This document shows positions 25,251 to 33,418 of a stretch of DNA of 42,378 nucleotides, piece after piece. The DNA comes from Ruminococcus sp. (GTDB lineage: Bacteria; Bacillota; Clostridia; Oscillospirales; Ruminococcaceae): the NCBI GenBank assembly GCA_017462565.1, contig JAFTQW010000044.1:1-42378 (forward strand). Reading direction: 5' to 3'. Made by a program: the position numbers and the translations under genes. The notes beneath the pieces are model-generated. The model worked only from the letters and a program-made list of their open reading frames with translations, was not told the origin of the DNA and searched no databases. The first letter of the stretch is position 1, and every line of letters starts with the position of its first letter.

Positions 25251-25844
25251 TTATTTTGTTCTAAGAAATCCTTTTGAAGCAGCATCATCTATAATGCTTT
25301 GTATTAATTCAGCAAGCTTATCAGAGGCGTCTGCCGAGGAAAGACAGCGTTTTTCAACCTGTTCCTTATAAACTCCGTGTTCTTTCCATGAAATACCGTT
25401 TTTGGTGTAGTTCAGGATAACAGGCTGCATTTTGTCAAGAACGGCAGCAAATTTTGAATCGTTTGTCTGATTATCCTCAAACTCACGCCATAAAGAATAG
25501 AATTCTTCTTTCTGATCGTCAGGGAGCAGCCCGAAGACTCTTTGAGCGGACTTTTCCTCACGTTCTGCCTTTGTTTTATTTCCGCCCTCATCGTAGCAGT
25601 ATGTATCTCCGGCATCAATTTCTACAACATCATGTACGAGAACCATTTTCATAACTTTTGTAACGTCTATGGGCACAGAGGCATATTCTGCAAGAAGAAA
25701 GGCAAGAATTGCAAGATGCCAGCTATGTTCGGCGTCATTTTCCTTTCTGTCTTCATGAAGAACATAGGTCTGACGGTAGATATTTTTCATTTTATCAAGT
25801 TCAAGCATAAAATTTATTTGTTTTTTCAATCTTTCGTTTATCAT
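25251..25844 (-). CDS. HD-domain phosphohydrolase, YfbR-like
   Basis: The 197-residue protein is of the HD_3 (PF13023) type, related to the 5'-deoxynucleotidase YfbR. It shows the metal-binding set: His in NDAEHSWHLAI (about residue 40), His-Asp in KMVLVHDVVEIDAGDT (about 70-72) and a later Asp in AAVLDKMQPVILNY (about 138). Members hydrolyse deoxynucleoside monophosphates or related phosphoesters; the exact substrate here is not known. The start ATG 25844 follows AAAGGACG. It lies 15 nt behind the SDR gene on the same strand and is probably co-transcribed with it. The 194-base gap to the LtaS-family start holds only that operon's promoter. Confidence 0.85.
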   Translation of the reverse strand: MINERLKKQINFMLELDKMKNIYRQTYVLHEDRKENDAEHSWHLAILAFLLAEYASVPIDVTKVMKMVLVHDVVEIDAGDTYCYDEGGNKTKAEREEKSAQRVFGLLPDDQKEEFYSLWREFEDNQTNDSKFAAVLDKMQPVILNYTKNGISWKEHGVYKEQVEKRCLSSADASDKLAELIQSIIDDAASKGFLRTK

Positions 25845-25859
25845 AGCAAAATCGTCCTT

Positions 25860-26564
25860 TCAGATAACCATTCCGCCGTTTACGGCGATAACCTGTCCTG
25901 TGATATATTCTGACTGTTCAGATGCGAGAAAAGCAACAGAATCGGCAACGTGTTCCGGTCTGCCGAATATTCCGAGAGGAATTTCCGAGCGTATTTCTTC
26001 AAGCTCCTCCTGAGAAAAGCGGCTGTTCATTTCCGTCATTATAAATCCGGGAGAAACGCAGTTAACTCGTATTCCCGACGGTGCAACTTCTTTTGCGAGA
26101 GCTTTTGTGAATCCGATGATTCCGGCTTTTGAAGCAGAATAATCAACCTCGCAGGAAGCTCCGCATTGTCCCCACATGGACGATATATTGATGATACAGC
26201 CCGATTTTCTGCTGATCATGGACGGAAGTACGGCTCTTGAACAGTTCATAGTTCCTATCAGATTTATACTCATGATACGGTTTGCTTTTTCCTGTGGAAT
26301 ATGTGTAAAAAGATCTATTTCCGAAATCCCTGCGTTATTAATAAGAAGGTCTATTTTTCCTGCATCCGAAACAGCTTTTGAGACAGAATCCATATCCGAA
26401 ACATCAAATTGTATGGCAGTTCCGTGAATTTCTTTGGCAAGCTGTTCAGCTTTTTCTTTTGAGTTAAGATAATTGATCAGAACGAAGCAGCCTTCATTTG
26501 CAAGTCTGCGGCAGACTGCTTCACCGATACCCCTGCTTCCTCCGGTAACAAGTGCGGTTTTCAA
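25860..26564 (-). CDS. Short-chain dehydrogenase, FabG/YmfI-like
   Basis: This is an NAD(P)H-dependent reductase of the classical SDR family, 234 residues. It has the TGGSRGIG cofactor loop (about residues 7-14), DVSDMDS, LLINNAGISE, catalytic Ser in INISSMWGQCG, and Tyr-x3-Lys in DYSASKAGIIG. The SPGFIMTEMN loop and a C-terminal ITGQVIAVNGGMVI follow. The WGQ/GASCEV context between Ser and Tyr resembles YmfI, the reductase proposed to modify elongation factor P in Firmicutes, as much as FabG of fatty acid synthesis. There are no other fatty acid genes nearby, so the YmfI-type role is somewhat more likely. The start is ATG 26564 after AAAGGAGAAATTATC. Confidence 0.88.
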   Translation of the reverse strand: MKTALVTGGSRGIGEAVCRRLANEGCFVLINYLNSKEKAEQLAKEIHGTAIQFDVSDMDSVSKAVSDAGKIDLLINNAGISEIDLFTHIPQEKANRIMSINLIGTMNCSRAVLPSMISRKSGCIINISSMWGQCGASCEVDYSASKAGIIGFTKALAKEVAPSGIRVNCVSPGFIMTEMNSRFSQEELEEIRSEIPLGIFGRPEHVADSVAFLASEQSEYITGQVIAVNGGMVI

Positions 26565-26596
26565 GATAATTTCTCCTTTCGTATAGCGTTTTCTTA

Positions 26597-26608
26597 ATTA
26601 TATCACAA
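26597..26608 (-). promoter_or_regulatory. Possible -10 region for the SDR-HD unit
   Basis: On the minus strand TATAAT occupies 26602-26597, with GTGA just upstream; no convincing -35 is seen. It faces away from the DUF896 promoter at 26635-26663. Confidence 0.4.
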
Positions 26609-26634
26609 TGAAATATAAAAATCTATAGTAATAC

Positions 26635-26663
26635 TTGAAAAAAATATAAAATTATGGTACAAT
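26635..26663 (+). promoter_or_regulatory. Sigma-70-type promoter for DUF896-cdd
   Basis: TTGAAA (26635-26640), 17 nt, TACAAT (26658-26663), 27 nt before the ATG at 26690. Confidence 0.7.
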
Positions 26664-26689
26664 TAGAAAAAACGGAAAGGTGAATTAAA

Positions 26690-26893
26690 ATGACTCAGGA
26701 AAAAATCGACAGAATCAACGAGCTTGCCAGAAAATCCAAGGCAGAAGGTCTTACCGATGAGGAAAAAGACGAGCAGACTGCTCTCCGAAACGAATACAGG
26801 CAGTCGGTAACAGGAAATCTTGCTGCACAGCTTAAAAATACTTATATTATGACTCCGGACGGAAAAAAACATAAAATTAGGAAAAATGGGTGA
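26690..26893 (+). CDS. DUF896/YnzC-family small protein
   Basis: This 67-residue cytosolic protein matches DUF896: MTQEKIDRINELARKSKAEG, LTDEEKDEQTALRNEYRQSV and the C-terminal TYIMTPDGKKHKI. The family folds as a helical hairpin. The Bacillus member YnzC is SOS-linked in its operon, but its function is unknown. Length is typical. The ribosome binding site is GGAAAGGTG. Its stop at 26893 overlaps the start of cdd by 8 nt, so the two are translationally coupled. I infer no shared pathway beyond co-expression. Confidence 0.9.
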   Translation: MTQEKIDRINELARKSKAEGLTDEEKDEQTALRNEYRQSVTGNLAAQLKNTYIMTPDGKKHKIRKNG

Positions 26894-27290
26894 CGATATG
26901 ACTAATGACGAGCTTTTTTCACTTGCCGTCCAAGCTGCGCAAAAATCTTACAGCAAATATTCCGGATTTCATGTCGGAGCAGCACTTCTGACGGCGGACG
27001 GAAAGGTTTTTACGGGATGCAATATTGAAAACGCTTCGTATTCGCTTACTGTTTGTGCAGAGAGAACGGCTGTATTCAAAGCTGTTTCTGAGGGCTGTAA
27101 TCAGTTCAGAGTGATCGCTGTTGCGGGAAGTTCAGACGATAATTTTATAAAACCGTGCGTTCCGTGCGGAGCGTGTTTGCAGGTAATTAGCGAATTTTGC
27201 GGCAACGATCTGAAAATTATTCTGTCTGACGGTGAATACAGTCTGTCGGATTTTCTTCCCATGCGCTTTGATGAAAAAAGTATGGAATGA
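26886..27290 (+). CDS. cdd: Cytidine deaminase
   Basis: This zinc enzyme deaminates cytidine and deoxycytidine to uridine forms in pyrimidine salvage. The 134-residue protein is the short homotetrameric type. It has KYSGFHVGAALLTADGKVFT, the zinc and proton-shuttle motif TVCAERTAVFKA (Cys57, Glu59), and PCGACLQVISEF (Cys94, Cys97). These give the three-Cys zinc site of the tetrameric class. The start may be ATG 26886 (MGDDMTNDELF) or ATG 26898 (MTNDELF), which sits 5-7 nt after GGGTGAC; the second has better ribosome-binding spacing. It overlaps the DUF896 gene in either reading of the operon. Confidence 0.92.
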   Translation: MGDDMTNDELFSLAVQAAQKSYSKYSGFHVGAALLTADGKVFTGCNIENASYSLTVCAERTAVFKAVSEGCNQFRVIAVAGSSDDNFIKPCVPCGACLQVISEFCGNDLKIILSDGEYSLSDFLPMRFDEKSME

Positions 27291-27314
27291 TAATAAATTT
27301 CTTTTGGAGGAAAT

Positions 27315-29156
27315 ATGTTAAAAGATAAAATTGAAAAACATCTTCTTGAAGTTCAGAAACCGTCACGCTATATTGGCGGAGAAGTCGGAAGCGTGATAAA
27401 AGATAAATCCGGAATCGACGTTCGTTTCGCTTTCTGCTTTCCGGATACATATGATATAGGGATGTCGCATCTTGGCATGAAAATTCTTTATTCGCTCATA
27501 AACGAGCGAAGTAATTACTGGTGCGAACGCTGTTTTGCTCCGGCGGAGGATTTTGAGACTATAATGCGTGAAAATGACATTTCGCTTTACGCCCTTGAAA
27601 GTCTTGATCCCATAAAGGATTTTGATTTCATCGGATTTACAATGCAGTATGAGCTTTCATACACTAATGTTCTTAATATGCTTGATCTTGCCGGAATACC
27701 GATATTTGCGGATGAAAGAGGGGAGGAGCTTACACAGCTCGTAGTTGCCGGAGGTCCGTGCGTCTGCAATCCCGAACCGCTTGCGGACTTTTTCGATCTC
27801 TTTATTCTTGGAGAGGGTGAAGAAGTTAATCTTGAACTCATGGATCTTTATTATGAAATGAAGAAACAGGGAGCAAACAGAAAAGAATTCCTGAAAAAAG
27901 CGGCGCATATAGAGGGAATTTATGTACCGTCGCTTTATCGTTTCAATTATAAGGAGGACGGTACGATAGACAGTGTTGAGGCTCTTGAAGATGCTCCTGA
28001 AACTGTAAAAAAGCGTATCATCAAGGATTTCGATAAGGTTTATTATCCTGAGAATTTCGTTGTTCCCTTTACCGAAATAGTTCACGACAGAGCTTCCGTC
28101 GAGGTTCTGAGAGGATGCATAAGAGGATGCAGATTCTGTCAGGCTGGCTTTATTTATCGTCCTTTCAGGGAAAAACACAGCGATACGATCTGCCGTGAAA
28201 CAAAATGTCTTTGTGAAAATACCGGATATGACGAGGTCTCGCTTGCTTCTCTGAGTACGAGCGACCACTCTGAAATCGACGAACTTCTTTCCGAACTTAT
28301 CGATTATACGGCAGCGGAAAGGATAAATCTTTCTTTGCCGTCATTGCGGGTAGATAACTTCTCGGAGTCGCTTCTTGAAAAAATCAAAAAGGTCAGAAAG
28401 AGCGGTCTTACATTTGCTGCCGAGGGCGGCACACAGCGGCTTCGTGACGTTATAAATAAAAATGTCAGCGAAGAGGAGATAATGAACACTTGCCGTATTG
28501 CTTTCGAGGGAGGATATTCCAGCGTCAAGCTTTACTTCATGATGGGACTGCCGACTGAAACGGACGAGGATATTGTCGGAATAGCCGAGCTTGCGCAGAG
28601 AATAGTCGATTTGTTCTACAGTATTGAAAACCGTCCGAAGGGAAAGAACGTTCAGATTTCGATAAGCGTTGCGACTTTCGTTCCGAAACCATTTACGCCG
28701 TTTCAGTTTGAACCGCAGGATACCCGTGAAATGATAGAGCATAAGCAGAAGCTTCTTCTGGATTCTGTAAAATCGAAGAAAATCAAGGTCAGCTATCATG
28801 ATCCTAATGTGAGTATGCTTGAAGTTATTCTTGCCAAAGGCGACAGAAGGCTTTGTAAGGTCGTTTACGAGGCTTGGAAGAAAGGATGTAAGTTCGATAG
28901 CTGGGACGAACATTACCGCTTTGATAAATGGATCGAGGCTTTCAGAGAATGCGGAATCGATATGTCGTTTTATGCGAACAGACGCTTTGAATATGATGAG
29001 ATTCTGCCATGGGATCATCTTGATTACTATGTTTCAAAGGATTTCTTCATAAGAGAAAACAAAACGGCTCATAACGCTGTAACAACGCCGAATTGCCGGC
29101 TGAAATGTTCTGCCTGCGGAGTAAGTAAAGAGATTGGGGGAAGATGTTTTGATTAG
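27315..29156 (+). CDS. TIGR03960-family B12-binding-type radical SAM protein
   Basis: The 613-residue protein starts MLKDKIEKHLLEVQKPSRYI after TTTTGGAGG. An N-terminal cobalamin-binding-like region (about 35-190) contains FCFPDTYDIGMSHLGMKILY and LFILGEGEEVN. The radical SAM core has the cluster motif CIRGCRFCQAG (Cys at about 268, 272 and 275), then SLSTSDHSEI, FAAEGGTQRLRDVINKN and VKLYFMMGLPTETDEDI. The C-terminal domain ends in a Cys-rich TPNCRLKCSACGV. The family always sits next to TIGR03936 in Firmicutes, often before rng and ribosomal protein genes. Its substrate is unknown; a role in modifying ribosomal or RNA targets is only suggested by that context. It overlaps the next start by 8 nt. 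Confidence 0.9.
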   Translation: MLKDKIEKHLLEVQKPSRYIGGEVGSVIKDKSGIDVRFAFCFPDTYDIGMSHLGMKILYSLINERSNYWCERCFAPAEDFETIMRENDISLYALESLDPIKDFDFIGFTMQYELSYTNVLNMLDLAGIPIFADERGEELTQLVVAGGPCVCNPEPLADFFDLFILGEGEEVNLELMDLYYEMKKQGANRKEFLKKAAHIEGIYVPSLYRFNYKEDGTIDSVEALEDAPETVKKRIIKDFDKVYYPENFVVPFTEIVHDRASVEVLRGCIRGCRFCQAGFIYRPFREKHSDTICRETKCLCENTGYDEVSLASLSTSDHSEIDELLSELIDYTAAERINLSLPSLRVDNFSESLLEKIKKVRKSGLTFAAEGGTQRLRDVINKNVSEEEIMNTCRIAFEGGYSSVKLYFMMGLPTETDEDIVGIAELAQRIVDLFYSIENRPKGKNVQISISVATFVPKPFTPFQFEPQDTREMIEHKQKLLLDSVKSKKIKVSYHDPNVSMLEVILAKGDRRLCKVVYEAWKKGCKFDSWDEHYRFDKWIEAFRECGIDMSFYANRRFEYDEILPWDHLDYYVSKDFFIRENKTAHNAVTTPNCRLKCSACGVSKEIGGRCFD

Positions 29157-29802
29157 AGTAAGAGCCGTTTTCGAGAAAAAAGGCCGTGCCAAATATATCT
29201 CACATCTTGATTTGAACAGATGTATGCTGAGAACTTTCCGCCGCTCAGGTCTTCCTATATGGTATACCGAGGGATTCAATCCACATCCCTACTATTCGTT
29301 CGCTCTCGCTCTTTCGCTCGGATACGAGAGCGGCTGCGAAATACTTGATTTTAATCTGAACGAGGATATCCCCTTGGACGTGATACGTGATAGGCTTAAT
29401 GCAGTTATGCCCGAGGGAATGCGTGTAGTCTCGGTTGCAGAGCAGAAAATGAAAATAACCCGCATTGCCAAAGCAGAATACAGCTTTTCACTTTTTTCAG
29501 AAAATACGTCTGAACTTCTGAAAGATATAAATGAACTTCTTGAATCAGATCAGATACTTGTTGATAAGAAGACTAAAAAAGGCATAAAAACTGTTGATAT
29601 CAAGCCTGAAACGGAAGTATGCAAGTGTGAAGCAACGGAAAAATCGGTTGACATGATCATGCGGCTTCCTGCCGGAACTAAGACAAATTACAACCCGAAT
29701 CTCTTTTTTGAGGCTCTTGTAAAGCATGGCTGCGTACCGTTTACGGCGGAAAAAATATGCCGTACAGGAATTTTTTGCGAAAATAATGAAATTTTTTCAT
29801 AA
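29149..29802 (+). CDS. TIGR03936-family radical SAM-associated protein (DUF2344)
   Basis: This is the partner of the preceding radical SAM protein, about 217 residues: IRVRAVFEKKGRAKYISHLD, then LRTFRRSGLPIWYTEGFNPH, then SFALALSLGYESGCEILDFN. The function is unknown; the two are sometimes fused in other bacteria, which argues for one complex. I chose TTG at 29149, which lies 7 nt after GGGGGAAG and overlaps the upstream stop by 8 nt. The more upstream TTG at 29134 would have no room for a ribosome binding site. The usual next gene, rng, is absent here: the following gene is rplS with its own promoter. Confidence 0.85.
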   Translation: MIRVRAVFEKKGRAKYISHLDLNRCMLRTFRRSGLPIWYTEGFNPHPYYSFALALSLGYESGCEILDFNLNEDIPLDVIRDRLNAVMPEGMRVVSVAEQKMKITRIAKAEYSFSLFSENTSELLKDINELLESDQILVDKKTKKGIKTVDIKPETEVCKCEATEKSVDMIMRLPAGTKTNYNPNLFFEALVKHGCVPFTAEKICRTGIFCENNEIFS

Positions 29803-29808
29803 AAACAC

Positions 29809-29837
29809 TTGCATTTTTTTTCAAAGTATGATATGAT
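29809..29837 (+). promoter_or_regulatory. Sigma-70-type promoter for rplS
   Basis: TTGCAT (29809-29814), 17 nt, TATGAT (29832-29837). A leader of about 215 nt follows before the rplS start. Confidence 0.7.
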
Positions 29838-29843
29838 ATAAAA

Positions 29844-30056
29844 GCATTTGAAATCCGTTCGTTATGATTTTGTCATGGCGAATGAGAATTAATGCCGAAA
29901 GACATTAAATCGAATAGTCCGCTGCCTGTATTGTCCGGTTATCCGGTTTTACGCTGCTTTAAGCGTGATTTTGTATTTTTTCCTGTATTTTCCGAATTCT
30001 GAACGGTTTTTATGGGACGGGTATGAATGTTCGGAAATTTTAGGAGGAAAATTAAA
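29844..30056 (+). promoter_or_regulatory. Structured 5' leader of rplS, possible L19 autoregulatory leader
   Basis: About 210 nt lie between promoter and rplS ATG. They contain CCGG-TTAT-CCGG, ACGC-TGCTTTA-GCGT and further pairings, then AGGAGGAAAATTAAA as ribosome binding site. Firmicutes rplS genes often carry an L19-binding leader RNA, so this is a good candidate. I could not match a consensus by eye. No terminator-like T-run is present, so any control would act on translation. Confidence 0.4.
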
Positions 30057-30401
30057 ATGGATGCACTCAAATTAATCAGCGAATCAAGCATGAAAGAAAA
30101 TGTTCCGCAGTTCAACGTAGGTGATACCGTTAAGGTTCACGTTCAGATCAAGGAAGGCGACAAGAGCCGTATCCAGATCTTTGAGGGAACTGTAATTGCT
30201 AAAAAGCACGGCGGAATCAGCGAAACATTTACTGTAAGACGTGTTGCTCACGGTTGCGGCATCGAAAGAGTATTCCCGCTTCACTCACCTGTTGTTGATA
30301 AGGTAGAGGTTGTAAGATACGGTAAGGTTCGCAGAGCTAAGCTTTATTACCTCAGAGACAGAGTTGGTAAGGCTGCTAAGGTTAAGGAACAGATCCGCTA
30401 A
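30057..30401 (+). CDS. rplS: Ribosomal protein L19 (bL19)
   Basis: bL19 sits at the interface of the 30S and 50S subunits. The 114-residue product starts [20 protein letters not shown]. It contains the SH3-like core with [40 protein letters not shown] and [20 protein letters not shown], and ends with [20 protein letters not shown]. Length and motifs are standard. The start at 30057 has TAGGAGGAA at good spacing; an upstream in-frame ATG at 30027 would add ten residues absent from the family. The usual rpsP-rimM-trmD partners are not upstream; the gene has its own promoter and leader. Codon use is biased, as in highly expressed genes. Confidence 0.96.
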   Translation: MDALKLISESSMKENVPQFNVGDTVKVHVQIKEGDKSRIQIFEGTVIAKKHGGISETFTVRRVAHGCGIERVFPLHSPVVDKVEVVRYGKVRRAKLYYLRDRVGKAAKVKEQIR

Positions 30402-30420
30402 AAGGCGGCAGATCGGGTTC

Positions 30421-30491
30421 AGCCGGTTTATGCCGGCTGACTCGTCTTCTTTCCTTGAGGTGACCTCAAAGGGACTTAAAGTCCCTTTTTT
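30421..30491 (+). terminator. Hairpin series ending in a terminator after rplS
   Basis: Three stems follow in order: CAGCCGG-TTTATG-CCGGCTG (30419-30439), TTGAGG/CCTCAA (30454-30469) and AAGGGACT-TAA-AGTCCCTT, the last ending in TTTTTT (30469-30491). The last is an intrinsic terminator; the signal peptidase genes downstream must rely on readthrough or an unseen promoter. Confidence 0.7.
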
Positions 30492-30603
30492 GCTATTAAG
30501 ACAATTTCAAATTAACATATTACAAGAATTTGCATTCATTTATGACAAGCTGCAATTACTTTTTTTGTGGATACAAATTCTGACTTTTAACAGGAGGCTT
30601 ACG

Positions 30604-31308
30604 ATGGACGAAAATACAGAGCTTGAAATCGGGAAAGTAGATGAAGAACAGGATAATAAATCCGAAAATGCTACGGAGGAAAAGAAGAATAATCACAAGA
30701 TCGTTGACGATATTCTGGAGATTGTTGAATCGACAGTTATTACTATGTTTGTGATCATGTTGATTTTTACATTTTTTCTGCATCCGGTCAATGTCGTCGG
30801 CGATTCGATGAATCCGACTCTTGTCAATGAGGACAGAATATTTATGTCAACCGTTTATACGGGTCTTGATTACGGCGATATTGTTATTATAAATAACGAT
30901 TATGCTTACGGTCTTGACAGTGACGGAAATGCCGTTCAGATGAATATCGACGGAAGTCAGCTTAAAGAATGCATCATCAAGAGAATTATTGCAGGCGAAG
31001 GACAGACGGTCGATATAAAGGACGGACAGCTCTTGGTTGACGGAAAAATTCTTGATGAACCATACATTGCTTCCGGCGCCAAGACCAATACACTTGATGC
31101 GTTCAGCGGAAGTTATCCTATAACAATTCCGGAGGGATATTATTTTGTTATGGGAGATAATCGTGAGCATTCGTCGGACAGCCGTGACAGCAGGGTCGGT
31201 CTTATCAAAAAGGATCAGATTTACGGTAAGGCAATAATCAGGTATGCTCCTTTCAGCGAGTTCAGATTCCTTGGAAATACGGTAAATGAATCTTCCGATG
31301 AAAGATAA
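30604..31308 (+). CDS. lepB: Type I signal peptidase, first of a tandem pair
   Basis: This membrane-bound Ser/Lys protease removes signal peptides from secreted proteins. The 234-residue protein has an acidic cytoplasmic head of about 40 residues, one transmembrane helix (about 43-59), the catalytic Ser68 in VVGDSMNPTL, and the general base Lys126 in CIIKRIIAGEGQTVDI. Box D/E (PEGYYFVMGDNREHSSDSRD) is near residue 190. The start ATG 30604 follows ACAGGAGGCTTACG; reading further upstream would only add non-family sequence. Its last 23 bases overlap the second signal peptidase gene. It is part of the rplS-lepB-rbgA-rnhB block conserved in Clostridia. Confidence 0.92.
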   Translation: MDENTELEIGKVDEEQDNKSENATEEKKNNHKIVDDILEIVESTVITMFVIMLIFTFFLHPVNVVGDSMNPTLVNEDRIFMSTVYTGLDYGDIVIINNDYAYGLDSDGNAVQMNIDGSQLKECIIKRIIAGEGQTVDIKDGQLLVDGKILDEPYIASGAKTNTLDAFSGSYPITIPEGYYFVMGDNREHSSDSRDSRVGLIKKDQIYGKAIIRYAPFSEFRFLGNTVNESSDER

Positions 31309-31894
31309 AAAAGGCTTGCCTAAGCCGGTAGAGGCTGTTTTTGGATTTATTGAGACGCTTTTTATAACGATGCTTATAGTCAGTCTGATTTTTACTTATG
31401 TTTTCAGGATCACATCCGTAACAGGAGAGTCGATGTCGAAAACGCTTGAATCGGGCGACAAAGTAGTTATAACAACTTTCTGCAAGAATCCGAAACAGGG
31501 GGATATAGTTGTGTTTTATGCCGCTGAATCGGTCACTTTTGACGATGAAAATAATTTGTTGATAAATCCGGGTTTAAGACGTAATCTTGTTAAAAGAATT
31601 ATTGCAACTGAAGGACAAACTGTCGATTTTGACTTCGAAAAAGGTATAGTTTATATCGACGGAGAAATTTTCAGTGAAGATTATATAAGCGGTCTTACGC
31701 ACAGCGATTCCGGCGCATTTACAGGAAAGTACCCCATAACAGTACCCGAAGGCTATGTTTTTGTTATGGGAGATAATAGAAGAAATTCCATCGACAGCCG
31801 CTCTTACGAAATTGGATTTGTGGCTGTTGATAACATAATAGGAAAAGTAATTTTTCGTCTGACTCCATTCAGCAGCATGGGCTTTCTGGAGTAG
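31286..31894 (+). CDS. lepB: Type I signal peptidase, second of a tandem pair
   Basis: This is a paralogue of the preceding gene, 202 residues, with a shorter cytoplasmic head. One transmembrane helix (about 21-40, FIETLFITMLIVSLIFTYVF) precedes Ser49 in VTGESMSKTL and Lys103 in NLVKRIIATEGQTVDF. PEGYVFVMGDNRRNSIDSRS is near residue 153. Both catalytic residues are present, so it should be active. The start ATG 31286 lies inside the end of the first gene with GGAAAT upstream; ATG 31298 (MKDKKG) is possible but lacks a ribosome binding site. The 23-nt overlap suggests translational coupling. Why two are kept is unknown; different substrate ranges are the usual explanation. Confidence 0.9.
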   Translation: MNLPMKDKKGLPKPVEAVFGFIETLFITMLIVSLIFTYVFRITSVTGESMSKTLESGDKVVITTFCKNPKQGDIVVFYAAESVTFDDENNLLINPGLRRNLVKRIIATEGQTVDFDFEKGIVYIDGEIFSEDYISGLTHSDSGAFTGKYPITVPEGYVFVMGDNRRNSIDSRSYEIGFVAVDNIIGKVIFRLTPFSSMGFLE

Positions 31895-31910
31895 CGGACA
31901 GGAGGTATTT

Positions 31911-32789
31911 GTGGAAAATACTGATATGAAACAAATCCAGTGGTTTCCCGGTCATATGGCGAAAACAAGACGGCTTATCAACGCAAATCTCAAGCTTGTG
32001 GACGCTGTTGTGGAAATCGTTGATTCGAGAGCTCCCCTCAGCAGCCGTAATCCGGAAATGGATTCAATGACTAAGGGTAAACCTCGTCTGGTTCTTCTCA
32101 ATAAAAGCGATCTTGCCGATGACAGAGCAACGCAGATGTGGATAAATTATTTCAGAAACAACGGCTGCGAGGCGATCACCGTAGACTGCAAGTCCGGAAA
32201 GGGACTTAAAAACGTCCTCACAACGATAAAGACTAAGGTTCTGAAAGAACTTATGGAAAAGCGTGAGAAAAACGGCATGACCGGAGCGGCTGTAAGGTTG
32301 ATGATAGTTGGAATACCAAACGTCGGAAAATCATCGCTGATAAATAAGCTTGCTGGCACAAAACGTGCCAAGGTAGAAGACAGACCGGGCGTTACAAGGA
32401 CAAAGCAATGGGTAAAGCTTGACGGCAGTACAGAGCTTCTCGATATGCCGGGAGTTCTCTGGCCTAAATTTGAGGATCAGGAAGCTGCTGTAAGACTTGC
32501 TTTTACCGGAGCAATCAGCGATGATGTGCTCGATATAGAAACTCTTGCAATGAAATTATTGTCGTTCATGGCTGAGAATTATCCGCAGTCGCTAAAAGAA
32601 CGTTATAAAATTGAATTTGATGATGAAAATTCCGGTCTTGAGCTTCTTGAAAAAGTCGGAAAAAAGCGTGGAATGATGATTTCCGGAGGCGAGATCAATA
32701 CTGAAAGAGCTGCGATAACGGTTCTTGACGAGTTCCGCAGCGGAAAGCTCGGACGAATTACTCTCGAACTTCCACAGAAAAGAGATTGA
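31911..32789 (+). CDS. rbgA: Ribosome biogenesis GTPase RbgA/YlqF
   Basis: RbgA is a circularly permuted GTPase needed for late 50S subunit assembly. The 292-residue protein begins with GTG 31911 after ACAGGAGGTATTT; the family core starts at KQIQWFPGHMAKTRRLI. The motifs occur in permuted order: G4 LVLLNKSDLAD (about 63-73), G1 IVGIPNVGKSSLI (about 133-145), and G3 LLDMPGVLWP (about 176-185). The C-terminal ANTAR-like helical domain follows. The neighbours rplS upstream and rnhB downstream are the classical context of ylqF in Firmicutes. It overlaps neither neighbour significantly: rnhB starts 2 nt beyond its stop. Confidence 0.93.
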   Translation: MENTDMKQIQWFPGHMAKTRRLINANLKLVDAVVEIVDSRAPLSSRNPEMDSMTKGKPRLVLLNKSDLADDRATQMWINYFRNNGCEAITVDCKSGKGLKNVLTTIKTKVLKELMEKREKNGMTGAAVRLMIVGIPNVGKSSLINKLAGTKRAKVEDRPGVTRTKQWVKLDGSTELLDMPGVLWPKFEDQEAAVRLAFTGAISDDVLDIETLAMKLLSFMAENYPQSLKERYKIEFDDENSGLELLEKVGKKRGMMISGGEINTERAAITVLDEFRSGKLGRITLELPQKRD

Positions 32790-32791
32790 CT

Positions 32792-33418
32792 ATGCCGAAA
32801 ATAATTCTTCATAAAGAGCTTTTTGATTTTGATTCCGAAATACGAAAGGATTATCCGATTATTTGCGGGGTAGACGAAGCGGGAAGAGGTCCTCTTGCCG
32901 GAGATGTTTATGCTGCCGCCGTTGTTTTCAGCGAGGGAGTTGAGATCGAATATCTGAACGACAGTAAGAAGATCTCTGAAAAACGCCGTGAACAGCTGTA
33001 TGACGTTATAGTCGAAAAGGCTGACGCCTATTGCGTAGCAGTTGCTTCGGTTGAGGAGATCGACTCGATGAATATTCTTCGGGCGGCTATGCTTGCCATG
33101 AAAAGAGCCGTTGAAGGACTGGGAATAACCCCGGATATTGCTCTCGTGGATGGAAATAAGCTTCCTGATTTAAGCTGCGAAGCAAGGTACGTCATAAAGG
33201 GCGATGCGACTTCGGCGTCGATTTCGGCAGCATCGATTCTTGCGAAGGTTTCCCGTGACCGCTATATGAAGCAGATTGCAGAGAAGTATCCTCAGTATGC
33301 ATTTGAAAAGCATAAGGGATACGGTACGAAGCTTCATTATGAAATGCTCGAAAAATACGGCGTTTCAGATGTTCACAGAAAAACTTTTTTGAGGAAATTC
33401 TATGATAACCAAAAGTGA
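32792..33418 (+). CDS. rnhB: Ribonuclease HII
   Basis: RNase HII cuts the RNA strand of RNA-DNA hybrids and starts removal of single misincorporated ribonucleotides. The product of 208 residues has the active-site motif CGVDEAGRGPLAGDV (Asp-Glu near residue 26), LNDSKKISEKRRE, IALVDGNKLPDL with the third Asp, and GDATSASISAASILAKVSRD with the fourth. EKHKGYGTKLHYE lies near the end. The start ATG 32792 is preferred to the TTG 6 nt upstream, which lies in the rbgA stop region. It overlaps yraN by 17 nt, and together with rbgA forms a tightly packed operon. Confidence 0.95.
   Translation: MPKIILHKELFDFDSEIRKDYPIICGVDEAGRGPLAGDVYAAAVVFSEGVEIEYLNDSKKISEKRREQLYDVIVEKADAYCVAVASVEEIDSMNILRAAMLAMKRAVEGLGITPDIALVDGNKLPDLSCEARYVIKGDATSASISAASILAKVSRDRYMKQIAEKYPQYAFEKHKGYGTKLHYEMLEKYGVSDVHRKTFLRKFYDNQK

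Noticed and set aside
28341-29018. Long minus-strand frame of 225 codons
   Set aside because: It is antisense to the radical SAM gene, where the cluster motif and family signatures are clear.
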